From positions 1 through 64,000 of the forward strand of contig CANMKK010000009.1 of assembly GCA_947498455.1 (NCBI GenBank): a stretch of 64,000 nucleotides of DNA. The letters run 5' to 3'. The DNA comes from an uncultured Aquimarina sp. (GTDB lineage: Bacteria; Bacteroidota; Bacteroidia; Flavobacteriales; Flavobacteriaceae). Below the pieces are notes generated by a model. The model saw only the letters and a list, made by a program, of their open reading frames with translations, was not told where the DNA came from and searched no databases. Made by a program: the position numbers and the translations under genes. Shown piece by piece: positions 46,113 through 54,910 of this stretch. Each line of letters starts with the position of its first letter. Within the stretch, counting starts at the first letter, position 1.

Positions 46113-47249
46113 ATGAAAAAGAAAGTATTATTTATAGATCGTGACGGTACGATCATCAAGGAAACAGTAGACGAGCAAATAGATGCATTCGAAAAAATGA
46201 TATTTTATCCTAAAGCGTTTACATACTTAGGTAAAATAGCTCAGGAGTTGGATTATGAATTGGTAATGATCACTAATCAAGATGGATTGGGGACAGATGT
46301 TTTTCCTGAAGATACATTTTGGCCAGTACATAATTTTATTATGAAATCTTTCGAAAATGAAGGAGTGGTTTTTGATAAGGTGTTTTTGGACAGGACATTT
46401 CCTCATGAAAATGCGAATACGCGTAAACCCGGAACTGGGTTATTAACGGAGTATTTTTCTGAGGAGTACGATTTAGAAAACTCTTTTGTGATAGGAGATC
46501 GGTTAACAGATATGGAATTGGCAAAAAACCTAGGGTCTAAAGGGGTTTTTATAAATGATAATACCAATTTAGGAACAGGGGAGATCACCATAAAACAGGA
46601 TGAACTGAATGAATATATTGCCATCGAGACTAATGATTGGCAGAAAATATATGAATTTTTAAAATTAAGAGATCGTACAGCTGAAATTTCCAGAAAAACC
46701 AATGAAACAGATATAGTTATACAACTAAATCTTGATGGAACAGGTAAAAGTAATATCAGTACCGGATTAGAATTTTTTGACCATATGTTAGATCAGATTG
46801 CGCGTCACGGGCAGATGGATCTGGATATACAGGTCAAAGGAGATTTAGAAGTAGATGAACATCATACTATAGAAGATACAGCTATTGCATTAGGCGAAGT
46901 ATTTGCAAAAGCATTAGGTAATAAACTAGGAATCGAACGTTATGGATTCTGTTTGCCAATGGATGATTGTTTAGCACAGGTTGCTATTGATTTCGGAGGA
47001 AGAAATTGGTTAGTTTGGGATGCGGATTTTAAAAGAGAAATGATAGGTAAAATGCCTACAGAAATGTTTTTTCATTTTTTTAAATCATTTACGGATGGTG
47101 CCAAAGCAAATCTTAATGTAAAAGCAGAAGGTACTAACGAGCATCATAAGATAGAAGCTATTTTTAAGGCATTTGCCAAAGCAATTAAAGTAGCTGTAAA
47201 ACGAGATCCGGAAAAAATGATCTTACCAAGTACCAAAGGAGTTTTGTAA
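46113..47249 (+). CDS. hisB: Bifunctional histidinol-phosphatase / imidazoleglycerol-phosphate dehydratase
   Basis: 378 residues, a fused HisB. Residues 1-about 165 are a HAD phosphatase ([11 protein letters not shown] with catalytic Asp 9 and Asp 11); residues about 185-378 are the manganese IGP dehydratase ([42 protein letters not shown]). The zinc loop of the enterobacterial phosphatase, with its CxH...CxC, is here [13 protein letters not shown]: the His is kept but the Cys are absent, so this domain probably lacks structural zinc. Confidence 0.95.
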   Translation: MKKKVLFIDRDGTIIKETVDEQIDAFEKMIFYPKAFTYLGKIAQELDYELVMITNQDGLGTDVFPEDTFWPVHNFIMKSFENEGVVFDKVFLDRTFPHENANTRKPGTGLLTEYFSEEYDLENSFVIGDRLTDMELAKNLGSKGVFINDNTNLGTGEITIKQDELNEYIAIETNDWQKIYEFLKLRDRTAEISRKTNETDIVIQLNLDGTGKSNISTGLEFFDHMLDQIARHGQMDLDIQVKGDLEVDEHHTIEDTAIALGEVFAKALGNKLGIERYGFCLPMDDCLAQVAIDFGGRNWLVWDADFKREMIGKMPTEMFFHFFKSFTDGAKANLNVKAEGTNEHHKIEAIFKAFAKAIKVAVKRDPEKMILPSTKGVL

Positions 47250-47339
47250 AATATTGAAATTAGAAAATAGAAATTTGAAAGATGGAAAATTATAATATTC
47301 TAAACTATCATTTTCGGATTTCGTTTTTCGCTTTATAAT

Positions 47340-47921
47340 ATGAAAATAGTAATTATAAACTACGGAGCAGGAAATATCCAATCTATCAAATTTGCTATTC
47401 AGCGATTAGGTTATGAAGCTATCTTAAGTGATGATCCAGAAGAAATTAAAGTTGCTGATAAGGTGATTTTTCCTGGAGTAGGAGAAGCAAGTAGTGCAAT
47501 GAGTAAATTAAAAGCATCAGGGTTGGATACTTTAATTCCCCAATTAAAACAACCCGTTTTAGGAATTTGTTTAGGGATGCAATTAATGTGTAATCATACA
47601 GAAGAAGGAGATACGAAGGGATTAGGTATATTCGATGTAGATGTAGTTCGTTTTAACCTTGGAGTAAAAGTACCTCAGATTGGTTGGAATCAGATAGAAA
47701 CTCTCAATTCGCCTTTATTTGATGGGATCAATGAGAAGGAATACATTTATCTGGTACATAGTTATTATGCGCCTGTTACCAATGATACAGTGGCACAAAC
47801 CAATTATGGTATAAGTTATACCACAGCGCTACAGAAAAATAATTTTTACGGAACCCAGTTTCATCCAGAAAAAAGTAGTGTAACTGGAGAAAAAATTCTA
47901 AAGAACTTCATTAATTTATAA
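47340..47921 (+). CDS. hisH: Imidazole glycerol phosphate synthase, glutaminase subunit
   Basis: 193 residues. HisH releases ammonia from glutamine for HisF. The class I glutaminase triad is visible: nucleophile Cys in LGICLGMQLM (about residue 78) and the His-Glu in GTQFHPEKS near the C-terminus. YGAGNIQSI opens the protein. hisH is separated from hisA by a small four-helix-bundle gene. Confidence 0.95.
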   Translation: MKIVIINYGAGNIQSIKFAIQRLGYEAILSDDPEEIKVADKVIFPGVGEASSAMSKLKASGLDTLIPQLKQPVLGICLGMQLMCNHTEEGDTKGLGIFDVDVVRFNLGVKVPQIGWNQIETLNSPLFDGINEKEYIYLVHSYYAPVTNDTVAQTNYGISYTTALQKNNFYGTQFHPEKSSVTGEKILKNFINL

Positions 47922-47945
47922 AAACGAAATTAGAAATCTATAATT

Positions 47946-48296
47946 ATGGAAGATATGAAATTGAGAACAAAGCGTTTTGCTATTGATTGTTGGAGATTAT
48001 GTTCTCAATTACCTAAAGATAGAGAGTATAATAATTTAGTATTTCAATTGTTAAAAAGTTCTAGTTCAGTGGGGGCTAATTGGAGGGCTTCTCAGAGACC
48101 AAAGTCAAATGCAGATTTTATTAATAAGCTAAAAATAGTAGAAGAAGAAACGGATGAATCTAGTTTTTGGCTAGAAATTCTAATTGAAATTATGGATGGA
48201 GATAAAACAGAGGTAAAACGCCTTTGGAAAGAATCCGATGAATTGTTGAGAATTGTCGTATCATCCATTAAAACTGCAAAAAATAAAACGAATTAA
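47946..48296 (+). CDS. Four-helix bundle protein (S23/IVP family) inside the his operon
   Basis: 116 residues matching the four-helix-bundle family first seen in 23S rRNA intervening sequences. LRTKRFAIDCWRLCSQLPKDREYNNLVFQLLKSSSSVGANWRAS is the diagnostic start (here cited in parts: RTKRFAIDCW, LKSSSSVGANWRAS). Members are helical and form pentamers; function unknown. It lies between hisH (24 bp) and hisA (42 bp), in the same direction. No histidine role is known, so this is an inserted passenger. Confidence 0.85.
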   Translation: MEDMKLRTKRFAIDCWRLCSQLPKDREYNNLVFQLLKSSSSVGANWRASQRPKSNADFINKLKIVEEETDESSFWLEILIEIMDGDKTEVKRLWKESDELLRIVVSSIKTAKNKTN

Positions 48297-48338
48297 AATA
48301 TTTCGTATTTCAACTTTCTAAATTTCTAATTTGAAACA

Positions 48339-49064
48339 ATGAGAATAATACCAGCAATAGATATCATAGATGGAAAATGTGTAAGACTTTCTAAAGGAGA
48401 TTATGATACTAAGAAAATATATAACGAGCATCCATTAGAGGTAGCCAAAGAATTTGAAGCACATGGAATTCAGTATTTACATTTAGTAGATCTGGATGGA
48501 GCAAAATCGAAACATATCGTTAATCATAAGGTTTTAGAGCAAATAGCATCTAAAACAAGTTTAAAAATTGACTTTGGTGGAGGGTTAAAAACAGACGAAG
48601 ATCTGAAAATTGCTTTTGATAGTGGTGCGAATCAGATAACTGGAGGAAGTATCGCGGTTAAAGATGAGGCAACGTTTAAGTCCTGGATAACTAAATTCGG
48701 AAATGAAAAAATAATTCTTGGTGCCGATGCACATAACGAAAAAATTGCTGTTAGCGGATGGTTAGAAGAAAGTGATAAAGCGCTTATTCCATTTATACAA
48801 GAATATCAAAAAGAAGGAATTGTATATGTAATCTGTACAGATATCAGTAAAGATGGAATGTTAGAAGGGCCATCATTTGAGTTGTATAAAAGAATTTTGT
48901 CAGAAACAGATAATCTAAAACTCATAGCATCTGGTGGTATTTCTACATTTGATGAACTACCTAAATTAGCAGAAATAGGTTGCGAAGGTACTATTATCGG
49001 AAAAGCAATTTACGAAAACCGAATTAGCCTAAAACAGTTAGAAGATTATATTTTAAACTCGTAA
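48339..49064 (+). CDS. hisA: Phosphoribosylformimino-5-aminoimidazole carboxamide ribotide isomerase
   Basis: 241 residues, TIM barrel. It isomerises ProFAR to [24 protein letters not shown] carries the first catalytic Asp 8; the second lies in [15 protein letters not shown] (about 165-180). [13 protein letters not shown] is the phosphate-binding strand. Fits the standard HisA length. Confidence 0.96.
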   Translation: MRIIPAIDIIDGKCVRLSKGDYDTKKIYNEHPLEVAKEFEAHGIQYLHLVDLDGAKSKHIVNHKVLEQIASKTSLKIDFGGGLKTDEDLKIAFDSGANQITGGSIAVKDEATFKSWITKFGNEKIILGADAHNEKIAVSGWLEESDKALIPFIQEYQKEGIVYVICTDISKDGMLEGPSFELYKRILSETDNLKLIASGGISTFDELPKLAEIGCEGTIIGKAIYENRISLKQLEDYILNS

Positions 49065-49118
49065 ACAGTAGATTCTGACAGGTTTTTAAAATTAGTTAGA
49101 CTTTAAGAATAAAAAGAT

Positions 49119-49631
49119 ATGACCGAAGAAATAGCCCAGGAATTTAAAGAGCAAATTATCTATAGGTTAGATGAAAGTACCAGAATGATTGGTTTAAGTT
49201 TCGATCAACTCACAGAAGAAGATATCTGGAAACGGTTTAATGAATCATCGAATAGTATCGGTAATCTGATACTGCATTTATGTGGTAATATAACTCAATA
49301 TGCAATTTCTTCATTAGGAAATAAAGAAGATGATAGGGATCGTGATGCAGAATTTGATACACAAGATGGTTTTTCTAAAGATGATTTACTTAAAAAACTT
49401 ATAGGTGCTGTCCATAGGGCTAAGAAAACTATCAGAAATTGTTCAGTTTCCGAATTAATGAAAAAAAGAGAAGTTCAGGGGTTTACATTCTCGGGAATAG
49501 GTGTTGCCATTCATGTGACTGAGCATTACTCATATCACACAGGACAAATTGCATTTTGGACAAAACAATTAAAAAATAAAAGTTTAGGTTTTTATGACGG
49601 AATGGATCTAAACATTAAAAACAAGACGTAA
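49119..49631 (+). CDS. DinB-like putative metal-binding protein inside the his operon
   Basis: 170 residues of DinB/YfiT-like four-helix bundle type. [13 protein letters not shown] (about 50-62) and [13 protein letters not shown] (about 131-143) supply the His ligands of the usual His3 metal site. Such proteins are often thiol transferases or unknown. The stop overlaps the hisF start by one base (TAATG), which couples translation. As with the other two passengers, no histidine role is known. Confidence 0.82.
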   Translation: MTEEIAQEFKEQIIYRLDESTRMIGLSFDQLTEEDIWKRFNESSNSIGNLILHLCGNITQYAISSLGNKEDDRDRDAEFDTQDGFSKDDLLKKLIGAVHRAKKTIRNCSVSELMKKREVQGFTFSGIGVAIHVTEHYSYHTGQIAFWTKQLKNKSLGFYDGMDLNIKNKT

Positions 49632-50386
49632 TGCTAACAAAGAGAATTATACCGTGTCTGGATATTAAGAATGGACGTACGGTAAAAGGAGTTAATTTTG
49701 TGGATCTGCGTGATGCCGGAGATCCTGTAGAATTGGCTCAGATTTATTCAGAAACTGGAGCAGATGAATTAGTGTTTCTTGATATTTCTGCAACAGAAGA
49801 AAGACGAAAAACCTTAGCGAATTTAGTATTACGCGTTGCAGAAAAGGTAAATATCCCGTTTACGGTAGGAGGGGGGATATCCTCTATTGAAGATGTGGAT
49901 ATATTGTTACAAAATGGTGCAGATAAGGTGTCTATAAATTCATCTGCGGTAAAGAATCCTCAATTAATAAATGATCTGTCAGGTAAATTCGGGAGTCAAT
50001 GTATTACAGTTGCAATCGATGCTAAACAGATTGATGGCAAATGGATTGTGCATTTAGTAGGAGGAAAAGTGCCTACAGAGTTAAATTTATTTGACTGGGC
50101 AAAGGAAGTTGAACAAAGAGGAGCTGGGGAGATATTGTTTACTTCTATGGATAATGATGGTACGAAAGATGGATTTGCTAATGAAGCCTTATCTCGATTA
50201 TCCACAGAATTGAATATACCAATTATAGCATCTGGAGGAGCAGGAAATATGCAGCATTTTGTAGATACTTTTACAAAAGGAAAGGCGGATGCAGCATTGG
50301 CAGCTAGTGTATTTCATTTTAAGGAAATACAGATAAAAGATTTAAAACAAGAATTAAGAGATAATGAAATTCCGGTTAGATTATAA
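49631..50386 (+). CDS. hisF: Imidazole glycerol phosphate synthase, cyclase subunit
   Basis: 251 residues, TIM barrel. HisF uses HisH ammonia to form imidazoleglycerol phosphate and [22 protein letters not shown] carries catalytic Asp 11, the second catalytic Asp is in [14 protein letters not shown], and [11 protein letters not shown] is a phosphate site. Starts at the A of the preceding stop codon (TAATG). Confidence 0.97.
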   Translation: MLTKRIIPCLDIKNGRTVKGVNFVDLRDAGDPVELAQIYSETGADELVFLDISATEERRKTLANLVLRVAEKVNIPFTVGGGISSIEDVDILLQNGADKVSINSSAVKNPQLINDLSGKFGSQCITVAIDAKQIDGKWIVHLVGGKVPTELNLFDWAKEVEQRGAGEILFTSMDNDGTKDGFANEALSRLSTELNIPIIASGGAGNMQHFVDTFTKGKADAALAASVFHFKEIQIKDLKQELRDNEIPVRL

Positions 50387-50454
50387 TCTACATTTCATCA
50401 TATAAAAAAAATAAGGATTTAATTAAAAATATCCAGTCAATACAGGAAACAATT

Positions 50455-51051
50455 ATGGAAATAAACTTTAACAAAAATAACGATGGACTTGTTCCAGCTA
50501 TAATTCAGGACGCTTTTACTAAAAATATTTTGATGTTAGGGTATATGAATGAAGAGGCTTATAATCAAACGGTTAAAACGAAAGAAGTCACTTTTTATAG
50601 CCGATCAAAAAAAAGATTATGGAAAAAAGGCGAAGAAAGCGGTAACATTTTGCAACTTCATGACATTAATATAGACTGTGACCAAGATACTTTGTTAATT
50701 ATGGCAAATCCGGTAGGACCAACTTGTCATAAAGGAACAGATACTTGTTGGGGTAAAAGTAATGAACAATCATATGGATTTTTATCAGAATTAGAGGATG
50801 TAATTGAAGATAGAAAGAATAATTCAGAAAATGAAAAGTCGTATGTAGCTTCATTATTTAGAAATGGAATTAATAAAGTAGCACAGAAAGTAGGTGAGGA
50901 GGCAGTAGAAGTAGTAATAGAAGCAAAAGATGATAATGAAGAGTTGTTTTTGAACGAAAGCGCAGATTTACTTTTTCATTATTTGATATTGCTTCAGGCA
51001 AAAGGATATAAGCTGAATGATATTGTAAATGTATTAAAATTGAGAGGCTAG
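50455..51051 (+). CDS. hisIE: Bifunctional PRPP-AMP cyclohydrolase / PRPP-ATP pyrophosphohydrolase
   Basis: 198 residues. Residues 1-about 105 are HisI (SRSKKRLWKKGEESGN, and the zinc site CDQDTLL ... GPTCHKGTDTCW); residues about 110-198 are HisE (SYVASLF, KVGEEAVEVVIEAK, ADLLFHYLILL). They perform steps two and three of the pathway. Last gene of the operon, followed by a possible terminator at 51142. Confidence 0.95.
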   Translation: MEINFNKNNDGLVPAIIQDAFTKNILMLGYMNEEAYNQTVKTKEVTFYSRSKKRLWKKGEESGNILQLHDINIDCDQDTLLIMANPVGPTCHKGTDTCWGKSNEQSYGFLSELEDVIEDRKNNSENEKSYVASLFRNGINKVAQKVGEEAVEVVIEAKDDNEELFLNESADLLFHYLILLQAKGYKLNDIVNVLKLRG

Positions 51052-51112
51052 TATTTTTTTAAGTAAGGTAAAACTACCTAAAAAAGGTGGGGTAGTGTTA
51101 ACTCGAATTATC

Positions 51113-51164
51113 TATTTTTGCCAAATTGCCCTACCTGCCTAACCTATTTTATAATAGGTGTTTT
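51113..51164 (+). other. his operon end and cell-surface operon start
   Basis: TATTTTTG at 51113-51120 fits the TAnnTTTG -7 box for the next operon. A perfect 7-bp stem ACCTATT/AATAGGT (51142-51148, 51153-51159) with TTTT after it may end the his transcript. Both are motif-level only; a terminator downstream of a promoter would be odd, so one of the two is probably wrong. Confidence 0.3.
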
Positions 51165-51231
51165 ATAAGAAACTATTGTGAGATCATGTTTTATGGTCTA
51201 ACGTTTTTATTATATTAAATATAACCATATT

Positions 51232-53985
51232 TTGAACTATATTAGAAAATTACTTTTATTAGTATTTATTGGAACTTCACTATCTAGTACATTGAACGCT
51301 CAGTGTAATCAGATACAAACTGTTGCTGTATGTGATATACAGAATATTGATTTTGATACAGACGGTACCCCAGATGGAATAATTAATTTATATACAGAAA
51401 CGGGAACTACCCTAGCGGATGGTGTTTGGTCTACAGCGGTTAATAATGCTATTGCATTGGATCAGGCTACTGGTAATTTGTCAACTTGGGAATTGCGTAA
51501 TGCCTCTTTAGAAAACGATGATTATGTTTTTACACTTACTAATGATACTGCGTGTGGTACAGGACCTATATTAAGCGTGAACTTAGTTGTAGGAGCTTAT
51601 TCTGGAGTTGCATTACCTCCAGATGATGACGATATTAATTATTACATATGTGATTCAGATTCATTGGATCTTAATACGGTATTGATATCCAATGCAGTAA
51701 TTCCTATAGCTCATATTAACGGTGTTTGGAGCTTAGTAAGTAATCCGGGAGGAGGAGCTTTGATGGGAAGTACGTTCTCTGGAGAAGTAGATTATCAACC
51801 AGGATTGCCAAGAGTAGATCAGAATGTATACGAATTGGTGTATACTGTTTCAGGAAACTCCCTTTGTACTCCTATTTCAGAAACGACGGTTAAGATATCT
51901 GTGGTACGTCAAGTTTTTTCAGGTACCCCATCCATTGTAGGGATATGTGAAGGATCAATATGGAATGGAGATTATGATGATGATATTGATGTTAGGGATG
52001 ATGAATATTTAGTAGATGAAGATATCGAGGGATATTGGAATGAAGAATTAGATGGAGATGTTAGTAACCTTACGATAAATATTAAAGAGCTATATGATGA
52101 ATTAACTGATAATGGAAATAACCCTAGGTTCGGTTGCGAATCTTATAATTTTACATATACTGTAGAAAAACGTTCTGTAGTATGCGTAGATATGTCTTCA
52201 ACAGTTGTTTTTACAATTTATGAAGAGCTTCGACCTTTTCAGCAATTTGATTTTCCAGAATTATGTCCAGGTAAAATAGAAGAGCCACCTGTAATAGTTA
52301 AATTGTATGATCTCATAGAATTTACAGAAGGTTTTGAATACAAGGATTCTACTTATACGCATTGGGAGTTTATTTCGGGTCCTAGTGATTTAAATTTAGT
52401 TGTTAAGCACCAAGTAGACCCTTTAAACCCTATAGATTTAACGTGTTCACCGGATCCAGCACTGACGATTCCGGATGTAGGTCCACCATATTATGATCCA
52501 GAAGCACCAGTTAATATTTCTGGAGCGAGACCAGGGGAATATCGCTTTAAATATATAGTCTGCCCTGGAATCAATGGTTGTGGTGGTTTTTGTCCTCGAT
52601 TAGAAACAGAAGTTCTACTTGTGATACTTCCAGAGGATCACGCAGGAGAAGATACAGATGGTTTAAATTTTTGTGAAACGGATGATCCAATTGATCTTAG
52701 AAGTTTACTTAATACGAATGGTATAGATACTGTAGTAACTACTGGGGTTTGGACAGATGAGGATGGAAATGAGGTTGAGAATACTTTTGTAATCCCAGAA
52801 ATAGAAGAAACACAGGTATTTACGTTTACCTATGCTACCGAACATCCAGTTTCTGGGTGTTTAGATGATGCGACTTTGACTTTTACATTGTATAAGGAGG
52901 CTAATGCAGGAGCAGGAACTGGAACAGCAACTAGAGTATGCTCCGATAATTTAACCGTTACACTTTTTGATTTATTAGAAGATAACCCTGATACAACTGG
53001 TATTTGGACTGGACCTTTTGGATATATGTCTCCCGATCATTTAGGAGTTTTTGATGCTAGTGATGATACTCTGCCTATCCTTGGTCCTGGTGATTACATA
53101 TATACGGTTTTAGGTAACGCTGGTTGTACAAGTCAGGATCAGGCCATCGTGACTATTGACATATCTGAGCCTATAGAAATAGGTAATGATAGAAATGAAA
53201 CCTTTTGTAAACTAGATGGTAGAGTGAATTTATATTCATTATTGGATAGCGATACTGTTAGAACAGGAGTTTTTGAAGATACCGATAATACAGAGGCATT
53301 GTCATCCGATGGAGTATTAGAATTTGAAACTTTGACTAACGGGATTTATAATTTTAGATATGTGGTAGCGAATACCTTACCATGTGATGAATCTACATTG
53401 AATGTTGCCGTACAAATTGTTGATCTTCCAGAGCCTAATGTGCCAAATCAGGAATTTTGTATTCTGGATGCGAAACACTTAGATGATATAGAAGTAGATG
53501 TGTTAAACTATAATTGGTACTCTACTTTAGAAAGTGATATGCCAATTATTGATAACCCTATACTTTTTGATAATCAAATTTATTATATAGCAACAGTAGA
53601 TGCTGATAATTGTGAATCAGAAAGGGTGCAAGTTTCGATAGATATCCTAAATATGGGAGAACGGTTTTCTAATGGAGAGTTGTGTACTTTGGATTTTCAG
53701 GATGGTGTCTCACCAGATGGAAATAATCTAAATGATACTTTTGATCTATTTATTGAGAATGAATTTAATATACCGGTAGCATTTCCTGATTTTGAATTAA
53801 AAATCTTCAATAGATATGGAACAGAAGTATATAATGGAAATGTTAATACGGAAGAATTTAGAGGAGAGAGTAATGTCTCTTTGCGATTAGGGGATGATCT
53901 TCCTTCTGGGACATACTTCTACATTTTTACACCTAATTTCGAAAACAATCAACCAATTCAGGGAAGCTTTTATTTAAGCAGGTAA
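51232..53985 (+). CDS. Large secreted adhesin-type protein with T9SS type B sorting domain
   Basis: 917 residues starting with TTG (MNYIRKLLLL), the only start before the clear signal peptide (1-23, ending LNAQ). The body is a series of roughly 100-residue beta domains with paired cysteines (for example QNVYELVYTVSGNSLC, PGDYIYTVLGNAGC, NGIYNFRYVVANTLPC), very acidic and Ca-loop-like (DDDDIN). The C-terminus SPDGNNLNDTFDLF, FNRYGTEVYNGN and GTYFYIF is a gliding-motility-associated type B sorting domain. It should be exported by T9SS with the aid of the SprF-like protein encoded four bases downstream. Confidence 0.85.
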   Translation: MNYIRKLLLLVFIGTSLSSTLNAQCNQIQTVAVCDIQNIDFDTDGTPDGIINLYTETGTTLADGVWSTAVNNAIALDQATGNLSTWELRNASLENDDYVFTLTNDTACGTGPILSVNLVVGAYSGVALPPDDDDINYYICDSDSLDLNTVLISNAVIPIAHINGVWSLVSNPGGGALMGSTFSGEVDYQPGLPRVDQNVYELVYTVSGNSLCTPISETTVKISVVRQVFSGTPSIVGICEGSIWNGDYDDDIDVRDDEYLVDEDIEGYWNEELDGDVSNLTINIKELYDELTDNGNNPRFGCESYNFTYTVEKRSVVCVDMSSTVVFTIYEELRPFQQFDFPELCPGKIEEPPVIVKLYDLIEFTEGFEYKDSTYTHWEFISGPSDLNLVVKHQVDPLNPIDLTCSPDPALTIPDVGPPYYDPEAPVNISGARPGEYRFKYIVCPGINGCGGFCPRLETEVLLVILPEDHAGEDTDGLNFCETDDPIDLRSLLNTNGIDTVVTTGVWTDEDGNEVENTFVIPEIEETQVFTFTYATEHPVSGCLDDATLTFTLYKEANAGAGTGTATRVCSDNLTVTLFDLLEDNPDTTGIWTGPFGYMSPDHLGVFDASDDTLPILGPGDYIYTVLGNAGCTSQDQAIVTIDISEPIEIGNDRNETFCKLDGRVNLYSLLDSDTVRTGVFEDTDNTEALSSDGVLEFETLTNGIYNFRYVVANTLPCDESTLNVAVQIVDLPEPNVPNQEFCILDAKHLDDIEVDVLNYNWYSTLESDMPIIDNPILFDNQIYYIATVDADNCESERVQVSIDILNMGERFSNGELCTLDFQDGVSPDGNNLNDTFDLFIENEFNIPVAFPDFELKIFNRYGTEVYNGNVNTEEFRGESNVSLRLGDDLPSGTYFYIFTPNFENNQPIQGSFYLSR

Positions 53986-53989
53986 GCAC

Positions 53990-54907
53990 ATGAGATTAAA
54001 ATTTATATTTAGCATAGCAATAATATGTTGCTACATGAGTTATGCGCAGCAAGAACCTCAGTATTCGCAATATATGTACAACATGAGTACGGTAAATCCG
54101 GCTTATGTTGTTAATCAAAGTGGATTGATTTCTACTGGTTTGTTATATAGAAAACAATGGACTGGATTAGATGGTTCACCACAAACAGCCAATGTATTTG
54201 GAAACATACCCATTAGTGAAAAAATAGAATTGAGTGTTAATTATGTGAATGATAGAATTGGAGATGCAATTAGTACCAATAATAATTTTTTTAATATTGA
54301 TTTTGCATATGTTACACGTATCTCAGATCGTTTTAGGTTATCCTATGGGTTAAAGACAGGAATAAATAGTTTTAAATTGGATGCTTCTGGCTCTAATGTG
54401 GCCAATGACCCCGCATTTGCAGATAATAACGCTAAATTACAATTCAATGTAGGAGCAGGGTTGTTTCTTTTTTCTCATAACTTTTATGCAGGAATATCAT
54501 CACCAAACCTTTTACCTAATGATGTTAACTTAGGAGAGTTCGGAGTTTCTGAAACCAAAACGCATATTTATGGGGTTTCAGGGTTTATATTTGATTTGGT
54601 AGATGAAGTAAAATTGAAGCCTTCTATGGTTATTAAACAGGTAATAGATTCTCCATTAACATTTGATGTCTCTCTTAACTCTTTGATTTATGATAAATTC
54701 GAATTAGGGGTGTCGTATCGTTATGAAGATGCGTTTATAGCCCTGGCAGGATTTAATATTACAAAATCTCTTAAAGTAGCGTACTCATATGATTTTAGCA
54801 CCAGTGAATTAAGCGGGTATAATAACGGAAGTCACGAAATTATTTTACTATATAATTTCGACTTACTTAATCTTAGTAACAAATATACATCTCCAAGATT
54901 TTATTAA
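53990..54907 (+). CDS. PorP/SprF family outer-membrane protein
   Basis: 305 residues. Signal peptide 1-19 (ending SYAQ). The start QQEPQYSQYMYNMSTVNPAYV is the PorP/SprF hallmark, and the body has alternating strands of an outer-membrane beta-barrel. Family members are needed for surface attachment or export of the adjacent type B cargo (SprF for SprB). Four bases after the adhesin gene and three before the OmpA gene: a complete three-gene cassette. Confidence 0.92.
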   Translation: MRLKFIFSIAIICCYMSYAQQEPQYSQYMYNMSTVNPAYVVNQSGLISTGLLYRKQWTGLDGSPQTANVFGNIPISEKIELSVNYVNDRIGDAISTNNNFFNIDFAYVTRISDRFRLSYGLKTGINSFKLDASGSNVANDPAFADNNAKLQFNVGAGLFLFSHNFYAGISSPNLLPNDVNLGEFGVSETKTHIYGVSGFIFDLVDEVKLKPSMVIKQVIDSPLTFDVSLNSLIYDKFELGVSYRYEDAFIALAGFNITKSLKVAYSYDFSTSELSGYNNGSHEIILLYNFDLLNLSNKYTSPRFY

Positions 54908-54910
54908 TAT

